From contig NZ_JAGSIE010000007.1 in assembly GCF_018138385.1 (NCBI RefSeq), positions 1 through 64,000 on the forward strand: a DNA stretch of 64,000 nucleotides, written 5' to 3'. The translations under genes were made by a program, and so were the position numbers. Under the pieces are notes generated by a model, which made no database searches, was not told the origin of the DNA, and saw nothing but the letters and a program-made list of their open reading frames with translations. This document shows positions 9,089 through 16,729 of the stretch, piece after piece. Each line of letters starts with the position of its first letter. Position 1 is the stretch's first letter. This stretch comes from Allobacillus saliphilus (GTDB lineage Bacteria; Bacillota; Bacilli; Bacillales; Alkalibacillaceae).

Positions 9089-9253
9089 CTATTTTTTGTA
9101 GTACTTACTTGTAAACACTGCTGATAAAATCATAAAAAGAGGTAAAAGACTCCACATGAAAAATCCCCATTGATCTGTTATTAGAGATAATACCAAGAAA
9201 AAGACAAATCCTGTAATCACTATGTAAACAGATCTCTTTTGAGATTTACTCAT
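9089..9253 (-). CDS. Small two-helix membrane protein (54 aa)
   Basis: The frame runs from the ATG at 9253 to the TAG at 9089. AAGGAGG lies 9 bases upstream. The peptide starts MSKSQKRSVYIVITG, has two hydrophobic helices around a TDQWG turn, and ends in a basic SKYYKK. It lies 34 bp behind liaR and 13 bp ahead of the 64-aa membrane gene on the same strand. No known family recognised. The position suggests co-transcription with the two-component system. Confidence 0.65.
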   Translation of the reverse strand: MSKSQKRSVYIVITGFVFFLVLSLITDQWGFFMWSLLPLFMILSAVFTSKYYKK

Positions 9254-9287
9254 CACATACACCCTCCTTAAAAGTAAGTGTTCATCT

Positions 9288-9932
9288 CTACGTTTGTTTT
9301 TTCATCAAACCATTTCGATGCGCATAAACGGCGGCTTGTGTTCGGTCATGTACCTCTAGCTTACTCAAGATATTGCTGACATGTGTTTTGACTGTTTTTA
9401 TGCCAATAAATAATTCTTCACTGATTTCTTGATTGGTCAAACCATTTCCAATACATATTAAAACTTCTCGCTCTCGTTGCGTTAATTCATCATGCGCATC
9501 CTTGTTTGGTGTTCGAAATCTATTCATCATCGCTCCTGCGGCCTTCGGTTCGATAACATTTTCTCCACGTTTCGCTTTGCGAATTGCCGAGACAATTTCT
9601 TCTGCAGCGGATGTTTTGAGCATATAACTAAAAGCCCCCGCTTCCAGTGCTGGAATGACCTGCTCTTCATCATAGAAGCTAGTCAATATAATGATTTTAC
9701 AAGATGGGTTTTCAGCAATGATTTTTTCGGTCGCTTCAATTCCTGTGCCATTTTCCATAATCAAGTCCATCAATACAACGTCGGGATTCAAGTCTAAAAC
9801 GAGCCGAGCCCCTTCGTTGCCGCTTGAAGCTTCACCAACAATTTCAATATCTTCTTCTGTCATCAAATACGTCTTCATGCCTCTCCTGACAACCTCATGA
9901 TCATCCACTAAAACGACTGTGATTGGTTTCAT
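9288..9932 (-). CDS. liaR: NarL-type response regulator, LiaR/VraR-like
   Basis: DNA-binding regulator of a two-component system. The receiver domain (about 1-120) has the acidic pocket D10/D11, the phosphoacceptor D56 in VLMDLIM, T/S in ILTSF, and Lys in MLKTS. The C-terminal LuxR-type helix-turn-helix (about 150-210) reads ELTQREREVL...LTNQEIS...KTVKTHVSNIL. The long open frame begins at a GTG 33 codons earlier, inside the end of liaS; the ATG at 9932 with GGGAGAGG upstream matches the family start and gives 214 aa. It follows liaS by 19 bp. The LiaF-like gene in the operon points to the LiaFSR/VraTSR envelope-stress type rather than another NarL system. Confidence 0.88.
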   Translation of the reverse strand: MKPITVVLVDDHEVVRRGMKTYLMTEEDIEIVGEASSGNEGARLVLDLNPDVVLMDLIMENGTGIEATEKIIAENPSCKIIILTSFYDEEQVIPALEAGAFSYMLKTSAAEEIVSAIRKAKRGENVIEPKAAGAMMNRFRTPNKDAHDELTQREREVLICIGNGLTNQEISEELFIGIKTVKTHVSNILSKLEVHDRTQAAVYAHRNGLMKKQT

Positions 9933-9951
9933 AACAACCTCTCCCGTCTTC

Positions 9952-10992
9952 TTATTTAGGTATACGTACATCAATATATGTTCCTTGACCTTCTTTGGAA
10001 CGAATTCGGAATGTCCCACCAATTTCTTCACTGCGTTCTCTCATTGTTTTTAAGCCATAGGAAGTTTTTGATTGTGATTGTTCTTCAAGGTTGAACCCGA
10101 TGCCGTTATCACTAATATGTATGTGTATGGCGTCGGACTTTTCCTTAATATTCACAGTGATTTTCGTTGCATTTGCATGACGTAATGCGTTGGATAGCGC
10201 TTCTTGAAGTAATCGAAACAAATGGTCTTCTTTTGCTTGAGAAAGTTTTGGCAATTCATCAATGTTCACATCAAATTGTAAATTCGATTTCTGTTTTAAT
10301 TCGTTCGTCAGCTTCTTAATACCTTCTTCTAATGATTCGCCGGATAATTGAATTGGTCGCAAATGCAATAACAAAGCACGCATTTCATTTTGTGCTTGTA
10401 AAGCAATTTCAGAAATTTCCCTTACCTGCTCTATCGCTTCTTCGGGCTTTTTTTCTATCGTTTTGACGGTTGCTTGCGACATCATCGTCAATGCGAATAA
10501 CTGTTGACTGACGGCGTCATGTAAATCTCGGGCTAAACGTTGACGTTCTTCAATCGTAGCGGCCACGTGCGCTTGATTCGCCAAATCTGTTTTCTCATCG
10601 GCTAATTTTTGAAGGGAACGAACTTGGTCCTTTAACTTCTTCGCTAAACCGTTCAATTCGTTTCCAATTAAATCAAGTTCATCATTTTCTTCGAGATTTA
10701 ATAGCTCGGCCTCATACTTTCCTTCCGACAATGTTGATAGAAAGACTGAATAGACATCCAATCGCTTTTTTATGTTCTTGGTAGATTGTAAGGTTAGATA
10801 AATACCGACAGGAGTCATAATAAATACTAGTAAACCTAGGGATAGAAAAATAGCTTGTAAGCTTAACCAAATCGGTTCATAGACGGAATATAAAAAAAAG
10901 AGACATAACGCTAAAATAAACAATGAAAAATAAATGATTTTCAATTCTTTACGAATCATTTGAAATCGTATACTTTTTAACTGTTTAAACAT
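9952..10992 (-). CDS. liaS: Sensor histidine kinase, LiaS/VraS-like
   Basis: Membrane kinase with two N-terminal helices (about 19-37 and 44-66) and almost no extracellular loop, an intramembrane-sensing layout. A HAMP-like linker follows, then a HisKA_3 domain with ERQRLARDLHDAVSQQ, the phosphoacceptor His being about residue 158. The C-terminal ATPase carries N-box ALSNALRHANAT, DNGIGF and GLKTMRER. 346 aa. The start has AGGGGATG upstream. It lies 11 bp after the liaF-like gene and 19 bp before liaR. In the family, LiaS responds to lipid II cycle antibiotics and is held off by LiaF. Confidence 0.88.
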   Translation of the reverse strand: MFKQLKSIRFQMIRKELKIIYFSLFILALCLFFLYSVYEPIWLSLQAIFLSLGLLVFIMTPVGIYLTLQSTKNIKKRLDVYSVFLSTLSEGKYEAELLNLEENDELDLIGNELNGLAKKLKDQVRSLQKLADEKTDLANQAHVAATIEERQRLARDLHDAVSQQLFALTMMSQATVKTIEKKPEEAIEQVREISEIALQAQNEMRALLLHLRPIQLSGESLEEGIKKLTNELKQKSNLQFDVNIDELPKLSQAKEDHLFRLLQEALSNALRHANATKITVNIKEKSDAIHIHISDNGIGFNLEEQSQSKTSYGLKTMRERSEEIGGTFRIRSKEGQGTYIDVRIPK

Positions 10993-11003
10993 ACTTTCAT
11001 CCC

Positions 11004-11837
11004 CTAGACAAAAACGACTTGAATATCTCCGATTTGATAGTTCATCACGATATTTAGCTTCCGTGTGGCCTGATCATAGTCTTCGGTTTTATACGCAATT
11101 GAATTGCTGAATCCAGATTGATCTTCATCGCCAACACGTGTTTCTCCAATCGATATTTTTGAATAAATTTTCACAGGAATCTCTTCAGGTATTTTCATCT
11201 GGATGTCCGCTATATAGCCCTTCAATACAATCTTCGACTCTTGGTCAGGAATATAGGCTTTTGAAAAATCAAAGTAGAGATTTCCAATACCTGTTTTTAA
11301 ACTCATCGATTGGACCTCCCAATTATCCCTATTGAAGCTACGGTCTGCGATTAATTGATTGGATTTTTGAGCATATTTCACTTTTTGCTTTTTTTCTTTC
11401 TCTCTAGAATAATTCAGACTGTCGTCTCGTTGCTGATGAGAGGTAATACTTTCTTTAATCTTCTTATCCTTCTTCGGCACATTCACTTCTACGTGGGCCC
11501 CTTTATTATCAAATAACATCGAAGCACCGATATAAACGATGATCAAAGGCCATAAATGCCAGATATCCCAAAACTTAAAATCGATATAGTTGTAATTTCC
11601 GGCAAAAAGCAAGCCTCCGAATATGATGAGAAAAGAACCAACCTTCCAACTTCCAAATTTATTAGGCTGAAATGAGTGTATGAAGGAAATCAGCCCGAAT
11701 AATACGACGACTAGTGGCCATGCCCCCCAAATTTCGTCGAATATTTCCAGGGAAATAATGTCGAGATTTCGTAGAACTAAAGCTACGCCAATAAATATTA
11801 AAAATAAAGAAAACATCCACTTAAAGAATGTATACAT
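11004..11837 (-). CDS. liaF: LiaF-like membrane regulator (VraT/LiaF family)
   Basis: A 277-aa protein with four hydrophobic segments in the first 110 residues, rich in W/G (GAWPLVVVLFG and WHLWPLIIVYIG), a charged linker of about 50 residues, and a C-terminal beta-rich cell-wall-active domain from about residue 170 (VQSMSLKTGIGNLYFDFSKA). This is the LiaF/VraT layout; LiaF inhibits its cognate kinase in B. subtilis. AGGTGG precedes the ATG. It is the first gene of the operon liaF-liaS-liaR plus two small membrane genes. No liaI, liaH or liaG is visible upstream, where the ferritin-like gene is divergent. Confidence 0.85.
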   Translation of the reverse strand: MYTFFKWMFSLFLIFIGVALVLRNLDIISLEIFDEIWGAWPLVVVLFGLISFIHSFQPNKFGSWKVGSFLIIFGGLLFAGNYNYIDFKFWDIWHLWPLIIVYIGASMLFDNKGAHVEVNVPKKDKKIKESITSHQQRDDSLNYSREKEKKQKVKYAQKSNQLIADRSFNRDNWEVQSMSLKTGIGNLYFDFSKAYIPDQESKIVLKGYIADIQMKIPEEIPVKIYSKISIGETRVGDEDQSGFSNSIAYKTEDYDQATRKLNIVMNYQIGDIQVVFV

Positions 11838-12046
11838 TTTTCCACCTACTTATGATTTGATTATAGACGCTTAATTATTGTTTGAATAGTTACTAATTTA
11901 ATTATCTTCATCTTATAAGAAAATTCATAGCGTGCCTACATGCTTTGGGTTGTTTTCCTCTCCGCCTTGAGACTGATTCATTGTTTAATACAAATTTCAT
12001 AGGGTATATAAGTAATATAGTAATTTTTCTAGAAAGGATGATTTGT

Positions 12047-12481
12047 TTGGACCAAAATGTACAGAAATTAATCGACGGATTGAATGATGATTTAGCGCAC
12101 GAATATGCAGCAGTCATTATGTATACGTATAATGCGGCAGTTGTTTCTGGTATGTACCGACAAGTTTTAAAGCCTTTTTTCCAAGAAGAAAGCACTGATG
12201 AGATCGGACACGCATTATATTTATCTGAAAAAATTAAGACGCTAGGCGGCACACCGACCACCACTCCAGCTAAAGTTAAGCAACTGACTGACGTAAAAGA
12301 AATGCTTGAAGAAGCGTTACAAAATGAAAAAGATACAATTGAACGGTATGAAGAACGTAAGAAGCAAGCAGAGGAACTAGGGTACACGGAATTAGTCGTC
12401 ACGCTGGAAGATTTCATTGCTGATGAAACAGGTCACAAAGAAGAAATGCAACGATTACTGGATGATCCTCGACTTAGTTAA
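12047..12481 (+). CDS. Ferritin-like (bacterioferritin-type) protein
   Basis: A 144-aa four-helix protein. Metal ligand candidates: E19 in LAHEYAAV, E49/E52 and H55 in STDEIGHALYLSEKIKTLGG, and a Glu/His pair in ADETGHKEEM near the C terminus. The EIGHA...LGGTP pattern matches bacterioferritin-related and Dps-like proteins that bind iron. An open frame extends 34 codons upstream, but AAAGGA sits 8 bases before the TTG at 12047, which I take as the start; an ATG three codons earlier lies too close to the ribosome binding site. It is divergent from liaF. Iron storage or oxidative protection is inferred. Confidence 0.75.
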   Translation: MDQNVQKLIDGLNDDLAHEYAAVIMYTYNAAVVSGMYRQVLKPFFQEESTDEIGHALYLSEKIKTLGGTPTTTPAKVKQLTDVKEMLEEALQNEKDTIERYEERKKQAEELGYTELVVTLEDFIADETGHKEEMQRLLDDPRLS

Positions 12482-12505
12482 TTTAATAATAAAATAACTG
12501 TTCAG

Positions 12506-12549
12506 GCCCCCGTGCGTGATAGTCGTAATGACGTACGGGGGCTATCTTT
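12506..12549 (+). terminator. Terminator of the ferritin-like gene
   Basis: GCCCCCGTGCGT (12506-12517) pairs with ACGTACGGGGGC (12531-12542) with one G-T wobble, then TATCTTTG. It is GC-rich, unlike its surroundings. Confidence 0.85.
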
Positions 12550-12604
12550 GTAAATTAGGCAAAATATTCCGCTTTTCTGGTTAGTAAATCATTTTTAGTT
12601 GGTT

Positions 12605-12835
12605 GTTCGTTTTATATTCTTCAAGGTAAATGGAGTTGGTTTCTGCGTTATTTGCATTTTCTCCAGGGTTAAATCAATCTGCTTCAGCGTTATTTGCATT
12701 TTCTTCAGGGTTAAATTAGTCTGCTTCAGTGTTATTTGCACATTCTTCAGTGTTAAATCAGTTTCCTTCAGTGTTATTTGCACATCCTTCAGTGTTAAAT
12801 CAGTTTCCTTCAGTGTTATTTGCATTTTCTCCAAC
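12605..12835. repeat. 21-bp tandem repeat array A (about 11 units)
   Basis: Eleven consecutive 21-bp units run from 12605 to 12835. Two unit types alternate: GTTATTTGCATTTTCTCCAG-like and GTTAAATCAGTTTCCTTCAG-like, giving a 42-bp higher-order period; the first two units are degenerate. Because 21 is divisible by three, frames stay open on both strands: minus reads heptads such as ITLKETD and LTLKDVQ (79 codons from a TTG at 12834), plus reads VKSVSFS-like heptads. The minus frame has only a close, weak GGAG, so I do not call it a gene. It lies between the ferritin-like gene terminator and yhaA. Confidence 0.85.
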
Positions 12836-12970
12836 GCTCTCTTAGCACTGGTACGTCTTCAACTTCGCTCGTTTTCACCAATATTCAGCCATTTAACAAA
12901 TCATTGCTCACGGACTAGTCTATGACAATCACTCTCATTAAAAAATCCTTTCCTAAGTCCTTCTCTCGTC

Positions 12971-12992
12971 TGATATACTATTTATAAATAGT
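12971..12992 (+). promoter_or_regulatory. Extended -10 promoter with overlapping palindrome, yhaA
   Basis: TGATATACT (12971-12979) is an extended -10 element. Overlapping it is a perfect 16-bp palindrome, ACTATTTATAAATAGT (12977-12992), placed to act as an operator. The -35 region is poor, as often with extended -10 promoters. The regulator is unknown. Confidence 0.5.
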
Positions 12993-13010
12993 TTGTGGGG
13001 AGTGATTGAT

Positions 13011-14183
13011 GTGTGGAGTCAGGTTTATGAAAAGATTGATCAGTTAGCAGAACAAATGGTGGAAGATCGTCGGTATTTACATCAACATCCTGAATTATCC
13101 TTTGAAGAAAAAGAAACAGCTGCCTTTATTGCTGATCGTTATGACAAGCTTGGAATTCCTTATCGAAAAAATGTCGGTGGATATGGAATAATCGGAACCA
13201 TTCAAGGTGGGAGACCAGGTAAAAACATCGCTTTGAGAGCAGACTTTGATGCATTACCGATTCAAGAAGAGAATGATGTACCTTACAAATCAAAACGTGA
13301 CGGTGTGATGCACGCTTGTGGCCATGACGGTCATACGGCAACGTTACTTGCAGTTGCAGAAGCTGTTCTTCCTTTTCAAGATGAACTTGCAGGAACATTA
13401 ACTCTTATTCATCAACCTGCTGAAGAGTTGGAACCAGGTGGAGCAAAGCCAATGATTGAAGAGGGTGCACTTGATGGTGTTGATGCTATATTTGGCACAC
13501 ATCTTTGGGCAACAACACCCGTCCACGCAATTGAATCTTCGAAAAGTGTTTTTATGGCAGGAGCTGATCGATTTGAAATTACCATCCAAGGTAGAGGTGG
13601 GCATGGCGCCATGCCACACCAAACGAAAGATGCAATTGTCATGGCTGGCCAAGCGATCGTTGAGTTGCAACAAATCGTCAGCAGGCGAATCGATCCGTTA
13701 AAGCCAGCCGTTCTCACGCTTGGTGAAGTTCATGCAGGTTCGACATTTAATGTCATTGCTGACTCTGCACGTTTAACTGGAACTGTTCGGTATTTAGATG
13801 AAGACGTTCAAACACAGGTCATTGAAGAACTGCACGCCATCTTAAAAGGAATCACATTAAGCTATGGTGCCGATTATGAACTGGATTATGTGAAAGGCTA
13901 TCCTCCTGTCATTAACCATGTGGATGAGGCCAATTATTATATTGAAGATGGAACTGAAATACCTGGTGTTCAAAAAGCATACGAGATTATCCCCGTGATG
14001 GGTGGCGAAGACTTTGCCTATTTCTTACAAGAACGCCCTGGTGCTTACTTTTTTACTGGAGCAAAGATTGAAGGCCGGGAAGCTTACCCACATCATCATC
14101 CAAAATTTGATATTGATGAAAGAGCATTACCTATAGCAGCGAAAGCTTTACTGCACGGTTACCGAAAATCACAAGAGAAATAA
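13011..14183 (+). CDS. yhaA: M20 family amidohydrolase, YhaA-like
   Basis: Zinc-dependent aminoacylase/carboxypeptidase-type hydrolase; the family removes acyl groups from N-acyl amino acids or related amides. Metal motifs: HQHPELSFEE at about 24-33, ADFDALP near 78-84, HACGHDGH at 101-108, and PAEELEPGGA near 134-143; the dimerisation segment contains GRGGHGAMPH, and GGEDFAYF closes the site. Length 390 aa. The frame opens at a TTG six codons earlier, but GGGGAG lies 8 bases before the GTG at 13011. B. subtilis yhaA is in the ecs-hit neighbourhood, as here. The substrate is unknown. Confidence 0.87.
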   Translation: MWSQVYEKIDQLAEQMVEDRRYLHQHPELSFEEKETAAFIADRYDKLGIPYRKNVGGYGIIGTIQGGRPGKNIALRADFDALPIQEENDVPYKSKRDGVMHACGHDGHTATLLAVAEAVLPFQDELAGTLTLIHQPAEELEPGGAKPMIEEGALDGVDAIFGTHLWATTPVHAIESSKSVFMAGADRFEITIQGRGGHGAMPHQTKDAIVMAGQAIVELQQIVSRRIDPLKPAVLTLGEVHAGSTFNVIADSARLTGTVRYLDEDVQTQVIEELHAILKGITLSYGADYELDYVKGYPPVINHVDEANYYIEDGTEIPGVQKAYEIIPVMGGEDFAYFLQERPGAYFFTGAKIEGREAYPHHHPKFDIDERALPIAAKALLHGYRKSQEK

Positions 14184-14200
14184 ATATTATTTAAAAATAG

Positions 14201-14242
14201 ACGCGAACGAAGACTTATAATCTTTGTTCGCGTATATTTTTC
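14201..14242. terminator. Bidirectional terminator yhaA / yitT
   Basis: ACGCGAACGAAGA (14201-14213) pairs with TCTTTGTTCGCGT (14221-14233), one wobble, 7-nt loop. T-rich ATATTTTTC follows on the plus strand, and CTATTTTTAA on the minus strand, so it can end both convergent genes. Confidence 0.82.
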
Positions 14243-14252
14243 TACTTATCCA

Positions 14253-15110
14253 TTATTCAACCTGAAATCCTTGACCTAATACTTCTGATGAATCCATCAC
14301 AATGACAAAAGCTTTTGGGTCGACAGCTTTAATCGTGCGCTTTAACGCAGCAATTTCATTATGATTCACGACACACATTAAAATCGGGCGATGATCCTCT
14401 GTAAAACCACCTTGTGCAGTGATACGTGTCACTCCACGGTCGACACGTGTGTAAATCGCTTCTTGAACATCCAAATATTCATCGGAAATAATGAATGTTG
14501 CTTTCGAACGACTAAAGCCTGTTTGAATGAGATCAATAGATTTACTTGTCAAGTAAAGTCCAATCAATGCATACAAACCGAGTTCAATATCAAACACGAC
14601 CATGGCGGTGATGACAATTAAACCATCAATGATTGCTAGGCTTGCACCAAGTGATAGATTCGTAAATTTGTGAATGAACTGAGCGATCAACGACGTTCCC
14701 CCCGTTGATGCGTCGCCCAAAAATACAATTCCCAAACCGATACCGACACCTAACCCACCGAAAAGGCCTGCTAAAAGTGGATCCGTCGTAAATGGTTCCA
14801 TATTTCTCGACAAAAATACGAAGAAAGGCAATACCAATGAGCCAACGAGTGAACGGAATGTAGCCGCTCTTCCCAATAAAAAATAGGATGTTATGAGAAT
14901 CGGGATATTAATGCCCCAAATGACATAAGCCGGTTCTAAATCAAATAGCGCTTCTGTAATTGTACTAATTCCACTAACGCCACCAGCAGCAATATAGTTT
15001 GGCAGTAAAAATCCGTTATAAGCAAATGAGACAATAAATGATCCTATAATGACGTAAATAATTTGTTCTAAGTAATTTTTTGATGTTGTTCTTCTTTTTC
15101 GCTCTATCAT
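14253..15110 (-). CDS. YitT family membrane protein (DUF161/DUF2179)
   Basis: A 285-aa protein with five to six membrane helices. They begin EQIIYVIIGSFIVSFAYNGF and include the conserved PNYIAAGGVSGIS segment and the GDASTGGTSLIAQ segment, followed by a soluble C-terminal domain of about 80 residues (SDEYLDVQEAIYTRVDRGVT...), the DUF2179 type. Function of the family is unsettled; some members are linked to germination or stress in other Bacilli. GGGAG lies about 10 bases before the ATG. Monocistronic, with its own terminator shared with yhaA. Confidence 0.85.
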   Translation of the reverse strand: MIERKRRTTSKNYLEQIIYVIIGSFIVSFAYNGFLLPNYIAAGGVSGISTITEALFDLEPAYVIWGINIPILITSYFLLGRAATFRSLVGSLVLPFFVFLSRNMEPFTTDPLLAGLFGGLGVGIGLGIVFLGDASTGGTSLIAQFIHKFTNLSLGASLAIIDGLIVITAMVVFDIELGLYALIGLYLTSKSIDLIQTGFSRSKATFIISDEYLDVQEAIYTRVDRGVTRITAQGGFTEDHRPILMCVVNHNEIAALKRTIKAVDPKAFVIVMDSSEVLGQGFQVE

Positions 15111-15215
15111 TTCTATCTAGCTCCCTTTTTACGAAACCTTGACGATTTTATCACTAAACGACCACTTTGTGAACTTCTACGTAAGAACGCATTAAAGGAT
15201 CAAAATAATTCACAC

Positions 15216-15251
15216 AAAAAATGCACACCTACATCGAACGGTAAGTGTGCA
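15216..15251 (-). terminator. Terminator of the Nramp-like gene
   Basis: TGCACAC (15222-15228) pairs with GTGTGCA (15245-15251). On the minus strand it is followed by TTTTTTGTGTG. Confidence 0.8.
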
Positions 15252-15279
15252 AATTCAGATAGTTGATTACTCTTAATCG

Positions 15280-16527
15280 TTAAACAGCATTCATAAATGA
15301 TGATACTGCATCAACCAAACTGTAAATTCCTAGTCCGCTGACGATAAGAACAATCACTCCGCCAATCATATTTAATTTCATGGAATTGACGTGCTTCCCC
15401 ATGACATTTCTATTATTCATCACAATGAGGAGCGATAGTGCGATAATCGGTAAAATTAAACCATTTAGAGCTTGTGCGGTTAAAATTAATTGCATCGGTT
15501 CAAATCCGATTGCTGAAGTGATAATCCCAATACTAATCACTACACAAAATATTGCTTTGAACTGCCAATGATTGAAGCTTGTCCCACACTTCGTCAAGCC
15601 ACCAATAGTATAAGCGGCTCCTAATGGAGAAGCCATTGCTGAAGAGAAACCTGCAGCCAACATGCCAATGCTTATGAACACACTGGCCCAGCTACCGAGA
15701 GACGGCTCTAATGCAGACGCTAATGCTTCAATTCCAGCCTTTTCCGTACCTCGAATGATTGAACCGGCTGTTACCATAATGGCAATCGTAATCAGACCTC
15801 CGATACTAATTGTTAATAAAATGTCCCACCTGGCTTTTCTTAAATCATCAGGACTTCCCCATTTTTCTTTTGCACTAGAAGCATGCATGAAAAGATTATA
15901 TGGCACAACTGTCGTACCAATCAATGCGACAATTACCACAATTGATCCGGAGGGAATTGACGGAACGAATGCCCCTTGGAATACCTCTGACAAATCTGGT
16001 TGGATGACAATCATCGTAGTCAAAAAAGTCACACTCATGATAGCAATCAATGTAAGTAATATTTTTTCAAAGCGCTTATAACTACCTGTCAATCCAAGTA
16101 TCAAAATAGTGATGCCTATTACAGGCGCAATATAATTTTGTGGGATACCAGTAATCATGGAGATTCCTAACGCTCCACCTGTCAAGTCACCAGCTAAATA
16201 TGCAGCACAACCGACACCGACAGAAAATCCAATGACAAGGACTAAACTATATTTTAAAATTGGTCTCTCAAATTGATCCCGAATGGCTTCGCCAAGACCA
16301 CTTCCAGTTACAACACCGAGACGTGCAGCCATTTCTTGTAGGAATATCGTTGTAATAACGGAAAATACAATTGCCCAGATTAATGCATACCCAAATGAGG
16401 CTCCTGCTTCAGTTGCTGTTGAAACAGTCCCAGGACCTATAAAAGATGCTGCAATGAGTGCTCCTGGTCCTATTACTTTCGCTTTTTCTTTCAAGCGCTC
16501 CTTGAAAGATTTTGTTTGTTTGCTCAT
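15280..16527 (-). CDS. Nramp-family transporter lacking canonical metal ligands
   Basis: A membrane protein of 415 aa with about 11 hydrophobic helices and the Nramp fold. The TM1 motif normally DPGN reads GPGT here (residues 31-34, in ASFIGPGTVSTATEAG), and the TM6 motif normally MPHN reads VPYN (about 208-211, VVPYNLFMHASS). So the Asp, Asn and Met that bind Mn/Fe in canonical MntH are all changed. It resembles the YcsG-like branch of the superfamily, whose substrate I do not know. The open frame reaches an ATG at 16623 without a ribosome binding site; I prefer the ATG at 16527, after GGGGG, which begins MSKQTKSFKERLKEK. Confidence 0.8.
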   Translation of the reverse strand: MSKQTKSFKERLKEKAKVIGPGALIAASFIGPGTVSTATEAGASFGYALIWAIVFSVITTIFLQEMAARLGVVTGSGLGEAIRDQFERPILKYSLVLVIGFSVGVGCAAYLAGDLTGGALGISMITGIPQNYIAPVIGITILILGLTGSYKRFEKILLTLIAIMSVTFLTTMIVIQPDLSEVFQGAFVPSIPSGSIVVIVALIGTTVVPYNLFMHASSAKEKWGSPDDLRKARWDILLTISIGGLITIAIMVTAGSIIRGTEKAGIEALASALEPSLGSWASVFISIGMLAAGFSSAMASPLGAAYTIGGLTKCGTSFNHWQFKAIFCVVISIGIITSAIGFEPMQLILTAQALNGLILPIIALSLLIVMNNRNVMGKHVNSMKLNMIGGVIVLIVSGLGIYSLVDAVSSFMNAV

Positions 16528-16682
16528 CCATGAACCCCCAACGAGAAGATTTGCTAAATCTCTAAGTTGTTTAATTGCCTTCCCCAAATCATGGGCGGAC
16601 AAACTGGATAGAGGTTCCATCAATTAAATTTTTTCAAAAAAGAAGATGCATAACAAAAATTAGCACGCATAGGTCAGAAATC

Positions 16683-16720
16683 AAAAAACCACAAACGGCC
16701 ATCCTCTGACGACACGTTTG
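16683..16720 (-). terminator. Terminator of ecsB
   Basis: CAAACG (16692-16697) pairs with CGTTTG (16715-16720); on the minus strand it is followed by TGGTTTTTTGA. It lies about 10 bp past the ecsB stop. Confidence 0.7.
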
Positions 16721-16729
16721 CAGTTTCGT

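Noticed and set aside
11908-12417. Long minus-strand ORF opposite the ferritin-like gene
   Set aside because: A Ser/Cys-rich shadow of a clearly conserved gene on the other strand.
12595-12834. 79-codon minus-strand ORF across repeat array A as a confirmed gene
   Set aside because: It starts at a TTG with only a weak, close GGAG, and the frame is open because the repeat length is a multiple of three; the plus strand is open as well.
12605-12835. CRISPR array
   Set aside because: Units of 21 bp abut directly with no unique spacers; no cas gene in the window.
15111-15215. Metal-sensing riboswitch or metal-regulator box between yitT and the Nramp-like gene
   Set aside because: Only a terminator is seen; no long conserved leader, and the gene's own upstream side (16528-16690) shows no recognisable riboswitch.
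16528-16623. N-terminal extension of the Nramp-like protein
   Set aside because: The upstream ATG lacks a ribosome binding site and the extra 32 residues do not resemble the family.
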